DNA of 16,033 nucleotides from Baffinella frigidus (GCA_026770585.1 MU646603.1:108518-124550); one strand, 5' to 3'. Positions 7,727 through 15,000 are shown, counted from the first letter of the stretch. Notes: generated from the sequence alone by a model not told the origin. Made by a program: numbers and translations.

Positions 7727-10700
7727 CTGCTCCCAGATGGTCCCGGATTAGTTGTTGTGCACGGGATGAATACTTACAATTGCAGCACCCCACGCCACCC
7801 ACGCCGTCACCTTCCCTCCGCCTGCTCCAAGTCCGCCCCCGGATTAGATGCGATTCAGGGGATTAAGACGGTGATTGCACGTGCATCGTTCCACGCCACC
7901 CACCGCTACCGTCCCTCCACCCACGCCTTCAGCAGCGTCACGGCCTGCGATCAGGCAGGGTTGGGTGATCAGTGCGGGGGGTGATATGTTATCAGTGACA
8001 TCGGCAATTATCAGCCGCCAGGCTGGGAGTCCCAGGACATCCCGGATTAGATGCCATTCATGGGATCAATAATTGCACGTGCAGTGCCCCACGCCACCCA
8101 CGCCGTCACCGTCACTCGACTTGTGACGCCCCGCCACCCGCACAGTCACGCGTGCCTTCCAGCACTGGAGGCGGAGGTGCTCTGAGACTCGACGCGAGAG
8201 CTGTTGGGGAGGTAGTCGGTGCCGGAGGCAGGAAGGGGGTGGGTGGGAGGTGGGTTGGAGGGAGAGAGGGAGAGGGGCGCGGGGGGGTGGGGTGGGATAG
8301 GGGGCGGGATAGGGTGCGGAACAGGGTGCGGAATAGGGTTGTCAATAGGGTGTGGAACAAAGGGCGGAATAGGGTGCGGTATAGGGTGTGGAATAGGGCG
8401 CGAAATTGGGGGTGCGGAAGGGGGGTAGACCTGCTCGTCGTTGGTGTCCTCAGGCGTCCCATCCTTGGCGGCATCCCCCGCGCCAAACGTCGGATCGAAC
8501 GAGAGTGCTTGCGGCTCCACCCCCGGCGCGAGCGCGGAGAGCGCTGCCGCCCCTTCCTTCTCGGGGGTCCCCGCCGCCGACAGCGCCGCGTCCGACGGGG
8601 GGGAGAGGATCTTGGAGAGGATGATGAAGGAGTTGTCTTCGAGGAGGAGCTCTGCCGCGTCGGATGCCCCGTCTGTCACTGTCAGGATTGATGCCAGGTC
8701 ATCCACCTGGGGTTGCGATTCGGGTTTAGCGGTTGGGGTTGGGCTTGGGGTTGGGGTTGGGGTTTGGGTTTTGGTGTTTGGGGTAAGGGTCTGGGTTTCA
8801 GATTTAGGGGTAAGGGTTTGGGGTTGAGGGTGTATGGTTTGAGGTGTGGGGTTAGGGTGTAGGGTGTTGAGTATAGGGTGTAAGGTTTAAGGTTTGGTGT
8901 TTGGGGTTTAGGACGTTCGGTTTAGGGTGCTGCGTTTAGTAGTGTGCTGTGTGTAGGGTGTAGAGATCAAGATGTAAGGTCTAGGGTTGAGGTTGTGGGG
9001 TTTAGGGTTTAGGGTTTAGGGTTTCAGGTGTAGGGTGTAGGGTTCAGGGTTCAGGGTTCAGGTTGTAGGTTTTAGGGTGTAGGGTTGAGGGTTTTGTGTG
9101 CAGAGTTTTGTGTGCAGGGTGTATTGATTTTTTTGTTAGGGTGTAGAGTGTAGGGTGTAGGGTTTAGGGTGAAGGGTTTAGGGTGTAGGGTGCAGGGTTT
9201 AGGGTACAGAGTTTAGGTTTTTTTGTAAGGGTAAGGGGTCCAGGTTGTAGGGTGTAGAGTGCTTGGGTTGAGGGTTTTGGAACCTGCAATTTCAGATAGA
9301 TTCTATTTGGGGAATACAACCGAGTAATTACGGAGCTCGGAGGACGGGTGATAAGGAGGAGGGAGGAGAGGGGGGGAGAAGGAGAAGAGGCTTGGACAGA
9401 AGAGAGGGGGGAGAGTGTCTTGCAGGAGGAGGACACGGGGGGGTGTCTGGAAGGAAGAGAGGGGGGCTCGCACCAGGAAGGAGGAGAGGAGGGAGAGCAC
9501 TTGGAAGGAAGAGAGGGGTGGTTGGTGTCTGCAAGGAAGAGAGGGGGGCTCGTACCAGGAAGGAGGAGTTGAGGCAGAAGGCCTTGGTGTTGGCATCCTC
9601 GCGCACAACCGGCAGCATCACATGCATCATCCCCTGCAAAACCCAACCTCCCTTCAGTGACACCCTCACTTTCCTCACAACCCTACGGTTGACCAACCGC
9701 CCCGTCAGCATTCTTCTCTCACCTCCTCAACGCACAACCCCCTCCCAAACACGCGTCGCTGCATCCCCTGCAAAACACCATCGCCGCCCCTTGAGTAACC
9801 CCCCTCACCTTGTAACAACCCAAAGGTTGACCAACCCCCCTTGAGTGACCTTCTCACCTCCTCACTACACACCAGCGCCCTCCCAAACACGCGTCGCTTC
9901 ATCCACTGCCACCCATCCCCCAACCTTTCCTTTAGCAACCCCCTCACGGCACTAAGAAGACTTTCTCACTATGCCACGGTCGACTGAACGCAAGGATCCT
10001 CCTTTCAAAAGATCCTCACAACACGTGCACCACGGTAAGCCTTCCGCTTAGGCGAATTCCTCATGAAGGGGGGATCTGCGAGGGAAGCTATGCAAAGGAA
10101 GATGGGGGGTCGGTTCGGGCGGAGGGAGCACCTGCTTCCGCGCGACGACCTCAAGCATCTTCACAAGGTGGCTCCCAAGGCCCTTGCGCTGCACCCCCCC
10201 CTCCAGCTGCAGATCCATGACGTAGAGCGTCGGCGCGCCACCAATGACCCCGACAGCCTCGCCCTGGAGGGTGAAGCGGAAGGACACGAACCCCACCGGC
10301 TTCTTCTCCCCCTGTTGGATGACGCGTGAGGGGTTAGGGTGTTTTTTTTTGGGGGGGGGTGGGGCTAGGGGTGGGGGGTGTGGGGTGTGGGGTGTGGTTT
10401 TTTTTGGGGTGTGGGGTGTGGGGTGTGGGGTGTGGGGTGTGGGGTTTTGGGTCTTGGGTTTGGGGTGTGGAGTTTGGGTTGTAGGGTTTCGGGTGTGGGG
10501 TGTGGGGTTTTGGGGATTTGAAGTTTGGGGTTTGGGGTTTGGGGTTTGATATTCAGGGTTTAGGGTTCAGGGTTGAGGATTTAATGTTTAGGATTTAGGG
10601 TGCAGGGTTTAGGATTTGGGATTCGGGGTGCAGGGTTCAGGGATTCCGCAGGACCAGTTATCTGAGAAAGACTGGCCAGACTGGCGCTCATGCGTCTGGG

Positions 10701-12735
10701 TTCCTTGTAGCACACGATAGGGACAGCCAATCCAGTGCAATAGTGGCGTTTTTTAGTTCAATGTTTAGGGAGTAGGGGGTAGGATAGTCGGGAACCGTGC
10801 TTTGGCGAACGACGAAGCGAGCGGTTTAGGGTTCAGGGTTCAGGGTGCATGGTGTAGGTGTATGGTGTAGGTGTATGGTTGAGGGTTGAGGGTGTACGGT
10901 TGAGGGTTGAGGGGTGTAGGGTCACGTGGGTGACCGTGCGTTGGCGGACGACCAAGACACGCTTCAGGCTTCAGGGGTCAGGCTTCTGAGTTCTGGCTTC
11001 AGAGTTGAGGCTTCACAGTTGAGGGTGTCACGGGTGACGCGGGATACCGTGCGTTGGCGAACGACGAAGAAGCGCGCCGCGCCGCCATGGTCGAACAGCT
11101 CGTCCTTCTTGTCTGCATAAAGACCAAGGTAGCCACACGAGTCAGCACTTGTCTGAAGGAACACTCCACACCAGTCAACGTTTTTGTCTGCCGCCACTCT
11201 CGTCAACGCTTGTCTGCACACACACCACCCACACCCGTCGCGAACACCACCCACACCCGCGACCAACACCACCCACTCTCGTCACCACGTGTCTGCACCC
11301 ACAGGAGCACACGCACACCACCAACAGGAGTCATCGCACGCGCCACACTCAGGGCTACCAAGCCAAAATATGACCAACCTCGAGCGACTTTCCGTTCGGA
11401 CAGCCCTAGGAATAACCGTACGTCCCTACGGATTGCCTACCGTAGGGTCTAAGGATTATCAACTCATGGGTCATGGACGAAATGCCTTGGCAATCTGGTG
11501 TGTGGGCTGGGCTACCCGGCCCGAGCTCCAAGGAGAGCAACGAACCGGGAAGATGGGGCGAGTGTGTGCTTGGCGTGGCAGCACTCGTGGGGAGGAAAGG
11601 TGTGAGGTGATACTCATGGGGGAGCACTGGTGGGGGAAAGAGGCGGTGGGGAGTTGTAAAAAAAACACGGTTTTGCGAGCGGGGTCGTACGGTCGTCATG
11701 TTGGACTGGTTGGGACAGAGGCACGAACCGAGATCGCACTGGGGGGTGCTGCCACGAGGCACCACTCGTCGGGGGGAGAGGTGCCGGGGAGTTGCCAACG
11801 CACCACTGCGCGCGAGGGTGGTGGAGGTGGAGAGGACCACACTGAGGTCGCACCGCGAGAGAGAGGTGGGGGAGAGGGACGCACCGAGGTCGCACCAGCC
11901 GAAATCAGAGTCGTCATACAGCTTCTTCATGTTGGCCTTGACCAGCGCGAACGCCCACTGCGACACCGACGTGGGCTGCCACCCGCCAGGTGACAGGGAA
12001 AAGCTGTCAGGCCTAGTTGTGGGAGCGGAGCAAGAAGGGCGTTTCGTGAAAGGTGCTTGCGAGGACCTGAGAGGTGCTCGCGCAGGTGCGAGCACCGCAG
12101 AGTACAGCTGCTATCCAGGTAGCTCGTCCAGAGGAAAATCCCTCAGTCGCATCATCCTCAACGTTGCCACGCACAGGTGTGGCAACGTTGCCCCTGTGCG
12201 TGGCAACGTTGCCAATCCTGTGGATCATGGTGCACTAAGCACGAAACTTGCCCCATCGAAAAGAGAGCAGTATGGATTATCTAAGCATGGTGGGATGCAC
12301 TTGCCTTGAGGTTGGTCATGAAATCGATTTCGAGGTCGAGCCCGTTCTTGGTATACGCCCTGCGCGATACAGAGGGGCACCAGGGTCAGTTTCGCAGGAG
12401 GTAAACCCTCCCCCCAAAATCAGTGTTAGACGGCGATGCGATGAGCAGCTTTGAGGCACACGAGCAAGCATGCGGGGCGGAGAGAGAGTGCGAGACACGG
12501 CATCAGACATGGCTCTTTTGCGAGTCACCGGTGTGAGTCAGGTGTCAAGATGCGTGAGTGGGGTGAAGAGGGCGGGGCTGAACGTGAACGGCTGAACGTC
12601 GCTGTCTTTGGTGACATCGCGGTCCTTTCCCGTGCCGTCGATGAGTGCCTTGCGGAGGGTCATGAGGTGCTGCTTGTGGGAGGCCTTGAGGGCCTGGGCC
12701 TGGGCCTTCTTCGCGACGCTGTTGCCCTTCGCCAT
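6640..12735 (-). CDS. NAA40: N-alpha-acetyltransferase 40 (NatD), 10 exons
   Basis: A GNAT-fold enzyme that acetylates the N-terminal Ser of histones H4 and H2A using acetyl-CoA. Exons (minus strand): 12735-12584, 12359-12305, 11975-11885, 11112-11048, 10311-10132, 9633-9556, 8706-8431, then 7726-7667, 7159-7022 and 6693-6640; phases agree at every join. Predicted length is 382 residues. Family landmarks: a Lys-rich N-terminus; [12 protein letters not shown] (53-64); [11 protein letters not shown] (75-85) and FGWCD (95-99); VGFVSFRF (127-134); LQLE (155-158) just before the acetyl-CoA loop QRKGLG (162-167); [13 protein letters not shown] (183-195); and a C-terminal [10 protein letters not shown] (230-239). 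The catalytic part matches the usual ~240-residue family length; residues beyond about 240 are an extension. The ATG at 12735 was chosen for its context and N-terminal composition; an in-frame ATG at 12807 falls inside the promoter. The exon 1 donor (AC|GTTCAG) is the least certain junction. Intron 2 begins GC. Confidence 0.88.
6780..6890. repeat. GA/G-rich low-complexity tract
   Basis: Tandem GAGAGGGA units (about 6788-6838) are followed by a G-run. It lies in the last putative NAA40 intron (6694-7021), where the sense strand is a CT-rich tract upstream of the exon 10 acceptor. Confidence 0.9.
7213..7262 (-). repeat. Partial copy of exon 9 and its acceptor
   Basis: Reading leftwards from 7262, this encodes [16 protein letters not shown], almost identical to the first 16 residues of exon 9 (7159 leftwards), and is preceded by CCCCCCCAG as is exon 9. 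The match ends abruptly after GAGCAG, where the sequence passes into GTTAAGTTGA-type repeats. Unit spacing is 103 bases. It lies in the intron upstream of exon 9. It could be an alternative exon or a decayed duplicate. Confidence 0.8.
7583..7629. repeat. CT-rich tract
   Basis: This CT/TTC-rich run ends TCTCTCTCTCAGG. On the plus strand it resembles a 3' splice site and could pair with CAG|GTCTCC at 7570, but the flanking plus-strand frames match nothing known. On the minus strand it lies in the intron between exons 8 and 9. Confidence 0.75.
7720..8110 (-). repeat. Tandem copies of the exon 8 acceptor region
   Basis: Degenerate units share GCCTGC..., CCCGGATTAG.TG, GGGAT.AA, AATTGCACGTGCA and CCCCACGCCACCCACGCCGTCACC. 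Recognisable acceptor-like copies (CTG read as CAG on the minus strand) lie at 7727-7729 (the one used), 7822-7824 and 7945-7947; a further CCCGGATTAGATG block is at 8040. The copy at 7944 leftwards still encodes AVTLLKA before a frame-ending TAG. The copies lie upstream of exon 8, inside intron 7. Confidence 0.75.
8294..8413 (-). repeat. 12-base minisatellite, ten units
   Basis: Ten consecutive 12-base units around GGAATAGGGTGC. Because 12 is a multiple of three, reading through the exon 7 donor keeps the frame open and encodes PIPH-type tetrapeptides until a stop at 8146. Most simply it is the start of intron 7; an unspliced isoform with a Pro-rich tail is possible. Confidence 0.9.
8710..9285 (-). 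repeat. TTTAGGG telomere-like array in NAA40 intron 6
   Basis: Degenerate 7-base units (TTTAGGG, TGTAGGG, TTCAGGG, TTGGGGT), C-rich on the gene's sense strand. The array runs up to the exon 7 acceptor at 8707-8709, so repeat-derived CCCCAACCC provides the pyrimidine tract of the 3' splice site. Confidence 0.93.
9455..9488 (-). repeat. Copy of the exon 6 donor boundary
   Basis: AAGAGAGGGGGGCTCG.ACCA followed by GGAAGGAGGAG repeats what is found at 9537-9568, where it spans the end of exon 6 and its donor (CTG|GTACGAG). In the copy the donor reads CTG|GTGCGAG, still a valid GT. Spacing is about 82 bases; the copy is downstream in intron 6. Further GGAAGGAAGAGAGGGG fragments lie between the two. 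Confidence 0.8.
9622..9910 (-). repeat. ~136-base tandem repeat carrying exon 6 acceptor
   Basis: The units start near 9622, 9759 and 9897. They share GCATC.CCCTGCAAAAC, GGTTGACCAACC.CCC, TCTCACCTCCTCA and CCTCCCAAACACGCGTCGCT. The first unit contains the acceptor used by exon 6 (TTTGCAG|GGGATG); the second keeps an identical TTTTGCAG|GGGATG at 9770-9762; the third is decayed. The copies lie upstream of exon 6, in intron 5. Confidence 0.85.
10325..10640 (-). repeat. TTTAGGG / GGTGTGGGGT array in intron 4
   Basis: A GGTGTGGGGT-type block (10370-10445) grades into TTTGGGG and TTTAGGG units. It lies in NAA40 intron 4 immediately upstream of the exon 5 acceptor (CAACAG|GGG at 10312-10316). Confidence 0.92.
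10745..10920 (-). repeat. GGTTGAGGGT / TTTAGGG-type block in intron 4
   Basis: Short runs of TTTAGGG, GTGTAGG and GGTTGAGGGT variants are interleaved with a copy of the exon 4 donor boundary (10794-10824). Confidence 0.8.
10794..10824 (-). repeat. Second decayed copy of exon 4 end and donor
   Basis: ACCGTGCTTTGGCGAACGAC followed by GAAGCGAGCGG matches the true exon 4 end at 11046-11076 (ACCGTGCGTTGGCGAACGAC, GAAGAAGCGCG). On the minus strand it reads an RFVVRQ-like peptide followed by ACG|GT. Confidence 0.8.
10933..10962 (-). repeat. First decayed copy of exon 4 end and donor
   Basis: ACCGTGCGTTGGCGGACGAC followed by CAAGACACGC matches the exon 4 donor boundary 113 bases upstream (in gene sense) and the second copy 139 bases downstream. 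The flanking sequence (GGGTGTCACGGGTGAC versus GGGTCACGTGGGTGAC) is also shared, so the repeat unit includes intron sequence. Confidence 0.8.
12160..12210. repeat. 18-base perfect inverted repeat
   Basis: AACGTTGCCACGCACAGG (12160-12177) and its exact reverse complement (12193-12210) surround a 15-base spacer that again contains GGCAACGTTGCC, itself a 12-base palindrome. It lies in NAA40 intron 2. It may be a small foldback element or a cruciform-forming site. Confidence 0.9.
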
Positions 12736-12864
12736 CGTTGGTTTAGTTTCGGGAGTTTCTTTTACCCTTCGACTTCGGAAATTTGGCGGGTGTTTTTTCC
12801 CCCTCAAAAAGCGCGCGAGTTTTTCTCATCGAATTTCCACTCACAGAGACCGACCCTTTCCACG
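12736..12864. promoter_or_regulatory. Divergent NAA40-PCNA promoter
   Basis: The 129 bases between the two start codons must contain both 5' untranslated regions and the shared core promoter. TTTGGCGGG at 12782-12790 fits the plant/animal E2F-DP consensus WTTSSCSS, and PCNA is a classic E2F target in plants and animals. No TATA box is evident. Co-regulation of the pair in S phase is inferred. Confidence 0.75.
12782..12790 (+). promoter_or_regulatory. E2F/DP-type binding site
   Basis: TTTGGCGGG lies 75 bases upstream of the PCNA ATG and 46 bases upstream of the NAA40 ATG. It is the only perfect consensus match I see in the intergenic segment. Confidence 0.6.
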
Positions 12865-12978
12865 ATGTTTGAAGCCCGCCTTGCCCAGGGCTCCGTGCTC
12901 AAGAAGCTCATCGAGTCCATCCGCGAGCTCGTGACTGATGCCAACTTCGACGTCTCCTCCTCGGGCCTCGCGCTCCAG
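12865..12978 (+). CDS. PCNA: PCNA (DNA sliding clamp), first coding exon
   Basis: Proliferating cell nuclear antigen is the homotrimeric ring that tethers DNA polymerases delta and epsilon and repair factors to DNA in the nucleus. This exon encodes the first 38 of about 260 residues: it begins [18 protein letters not shown] and ends SSSGLALQ, with the [11 protein letters not shown] stretch typical of plant and green-algal clamps. The start is certain from family alignment (MFEARL at residue 1). It ends at CAG|GTCCCG, a phase 0 donor; the family continues at this point with the A-M-D-S-S-H strand, which I do not find in the remaining 3 kb on this strand. So intron 1 must exceed 3055 bases, or the gene is broken. 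It is divergent from NAA40. Confidence 0.92.
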
Positions 12979-13454
12979 GTCCCGCCCCCCGCCCCCACTT
13001 GATTCCCCGCCCTTGCGACCTGCGCCATCACCACTTTGCATCACGCCTGGGCAGCTACCCGGCTGCCCGTGCCCCCGGGCTGCACTCCGCCCTGCCCTCT
13101 GTGTGCACCTGGGCGGGCGTGGCTGGCGCTCGCGGGCGCTGTACTGTACATCTCGGTGTCAAGATGTGCGAGTGGCCAGGATGCATGCGGAGATGAAAGC
13201 AAACGGCGGCTGCTTCCGTGATTGCATTCAGCACACGAAGCCAGGGCGCCATGCGGAGTCGGAAGCGCGGAGGGGATACGCCATTTAGTTGACTTTACGC
13301 AACAACGTACGCGCTTCCACTCGCCTGATTAAGTGAACTGCAGGCTCCGTGGCCAGACCCAGCAACACCTCTGCGCCTTACAGTGAGTCTGAGACACCCA
13401 GGCGCGCACGGCATGCCTGCCCCCCCCGTGGCGACATTCTAGTCTAGTGCACGG

Positions 13455-13578
13455 TACAGGGGTACCTCGCTCTTAAGAAACCGCCCCCCCCTAGGACCCT
13501 ACAGTAGGCCTGTGCCTAGGGCCCTATGGTGGTCCTAGCTAGGGGGGGGCGGTTTCTTATGAGCGAGGTACCCCTGTA
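13455..13578. mobile_element. Foldback element with 39-base arms
   Basis: Arms 13455-13493 and 13540-13578 are reverse complements with one mismatch (TACAGGGGTACCTCGCTC at the outer end, GCCCCCCCCTA at the inner). The spacer (CCTACAGTAGGCCTGTGCCT, then AGGGCCCTATGG) resembles the CCTACGGTAGGG core of the MITE-like copies, so it may be a related non-autonomous element. It abuts copy B. Confidence 0.8.
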
Positions 13579-13585
13579 GCCTAGT

Positions 13586-13690
13586 ATTCTTTGAGTGGCC
13601 AGGGGGTCCAAACAGACCCCCCGACAGGTCCTGGGCAGGTCCTAGGACCCTACGGTAGGGCGTATGAGCCTACTGGCCACTTAAGGGGAA
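13586..13690 (+). mobile_element. MITE-like element, copy B
   Basis: Termini ATTCTTTGAGTGGCCA and TGGCCACTTAAGGGGAAT are imperfect inverted repeats. A subterminal stem (GGGGGTCC and AGACCCCCC) corresponds to that of copy A. The core CCTAGGACCCTACGGTAGGG followed by CGTATGAGCCTACTGG is shared with copy C. Confidence 0.78.
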
Positions 13691-13733
13691 TGAGCGATGA
13701 GGACCGCCACGCCAGCAGCCATCTTCGCTGGGA

Positions 13734-13801
13734 GATAGAGAGAGGGAGAGGGAGAGAGGGAAGGGGGGGGAGAGAGAGAGAGGGAGAGAGAGAGAAAGAG
13801 A
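13734..13801. repeat. GA-rich microsatellite
   Basis: A low-complexity GAGAGGGA/GAGAGAGA run with a G-run in the middle. Confidence 0.95.
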
Positions 13802-14194
13802 GGCCAACGGCGGCGAATCAAGCCTCGAGGATTGTTTCGCGCTTGTGCCCCAGGCCCCCCAGACGACGCGTCTTGAGTTTGACGTCAGACGTTTTCATCA
13901 CCTGCAACACCACGCCCGCAGGTCAGCACCTTTTTCTTTAGCGCATGTAGTTCAAGTAGAAACAGGCAAGATCTGGCGGATTCTTTAAGCCCTTTAGGTT
14001 CTTCAAGCTCCCAACGTAAGCGTACACCGGAACTTGTTCTGTAGAAAAGCCAAGCTTCCTTTCGGATCACATAGAGCCCCCCCGGTGCAGAGGATCGCAG
14101 CAGAAACCGGCTCAAGGTCATCCTCATGATTTGAGGTGCCGTCATCGGAGTTCCCAATCCTACCCTCATACCCGCACTGCAGGGCTATCTGGGC

Positions 14195-14299
14195 TATCCC
14201 TTAAGTGACCAACGGGCGAATAATCGCCCGTGGAAGCCCTAGGCAGGTCATAGGGCCCTACCGTAGGGCGTATGAGCCTACTGGTCACTTACGGGATAA
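14195..14299 (+). mobile_element. MITE-like element, copy C
   Basis: It has the best termini in the family: TATCCCTTAAGTGACCA and TGGTCACTTACGGGATA, 17 bases with one mismatch. The subterminal stem is ACGGGCGA, TAA, TCGCCCGT. The core CCCTAGGCAGGTC.TAGGGCC and CTACCGTAGGGCGTATGAGC is shared with copies A and B. No coding capacity. Confidence 0.82.
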
Positions 14300-14532
14300 G
14301 AAACCAGAACTTAAGAACACAGACCGGATTTTGCCCCCCCGTTTTCTTAATTTAGTGCCGGAGGGTTGACTGAATCTTGGGTCTAGTTAACCCTCTCGTA
14401 CTAATTCAAGAAAACAGACACCGGCCGATGTCGGAGCACCCGTGTTCTTATAGCCCAGATACCCCTGTACCCTCCTACCCGCACTACCCACCCGTGACGG
14501 ACAAAGCGGGGGGCACTCCCTGTTACGCCTGG

Positions 14533-14680
14533 TGCGAGGGGTGGTGGAATCAGGGAGTGTGTGCCGCGGCTGGCCCTGCCGTGCGGGACCCAGCAGGCAC
14601 CAGTTGGGTCCCGCACAACAGCCACCAAGGCAGGCAGGGCCAGCCGCGGCACACCCTCCCTGATTCCACCACCCCTCGCA
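14533..14680. repeat. 148-base hairpin with 48-base arms
   Basis: The left arm 14533-14580 and right arm 14633-14680 are reverse complements with one mismatch. Directly inside, GTGCGGGACCCA (14581-14592) pairs with TGGGTCCCGCAC (14605-14616), leaving 16 unpaired bases on the right side (14617-14632). The stem is therefore about 60 pairs with one bulge. A transcript of either strand would form a long, precursor-like hairpin. Confidence 0.9.
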
Positions 14681-14681
14681 A

Positions 14682-14745
14682 ACCCCCACCCCTCCATGAC
14701 ACACACTGGATGCGCACCAGTGTGGGGGGTGGAGGGGTGGGGGGT
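14682..14745. repeat. Second hairpin, adjacent
   Basis: The 28-29 base imperfect arms (ACCCCCACCCCTCCATG... and ...GTGGAGGGGTGGGGGGT) flank a 7-base loop at about 14710-14716. It starts two bases after the larger hairpin ends. Confidence 0.8.
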
Positions 14746-14840
14746 GCGAAGATGGTGTGCGGGACAATGTTGTCCGAAGAGGGGCGTGAGACAGGGGTGC
14801 GAGGCAGGGGCGCACGCCTGTCTCGGGGCACACGCCCAGC

Positions 14841-15000
14841 GAGGGAGAGTGAGGAAGAGAGAGGGCGAGAGAAGAAGAGAGAGGGGGAGAGAGGGAGAGA
14901 GAGGGAGAGCGAGGGAGAGGGAGGGAGAGAGAGGGAGAGCGAGGGAGAGAGAGAGTAGAAAGAGAGAGAGGGAGGGAGGGAGGGAGGGAGGGAGGGAGAG
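14841..15000. repeat. GA-rich minisatellite
   Basis: Tandem GAGGGAGAGA-type units end in (GGGA)n at about 14970-14998. They are the source of long Arg-Glu or Leu-Ser frames that are not genes. Confidence 0.95.

Noticed and set aside
8152-8691. Long plus-strand open frame of about 180 residues rich in Gly, Arg and Val
   Set aside because: It is the antisense of NAA40 exon 7 and the 12-base minisatellite. The minus strand matches the NatD C-terminus and has fitting splice sites.
10048-10131. Continuation of NAA40 exon 5 past 10132
   Set aside because: Conservation stops at ...VVARKQ, where CAG|GTGCTC is a donor, and the next conserved segment (MMHVML...) resumes at 9633 in phase.
11184-12309. 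Overlapping plus-strand frames of 200-270 residues
   Set aside because: They are antisense to NAA40 exons 3 and 4 and intron repeats, and show no family resemblance; the minus strand carries the conserved peptide.
12451-12864. Plus-strand frame upstream and in frame with PCNA
   Set aside because: It is the antisense of NAA40 exon 1 and the promoter. PCNA proteins begin at the MFEARL methionine, so translation starts at 12865.
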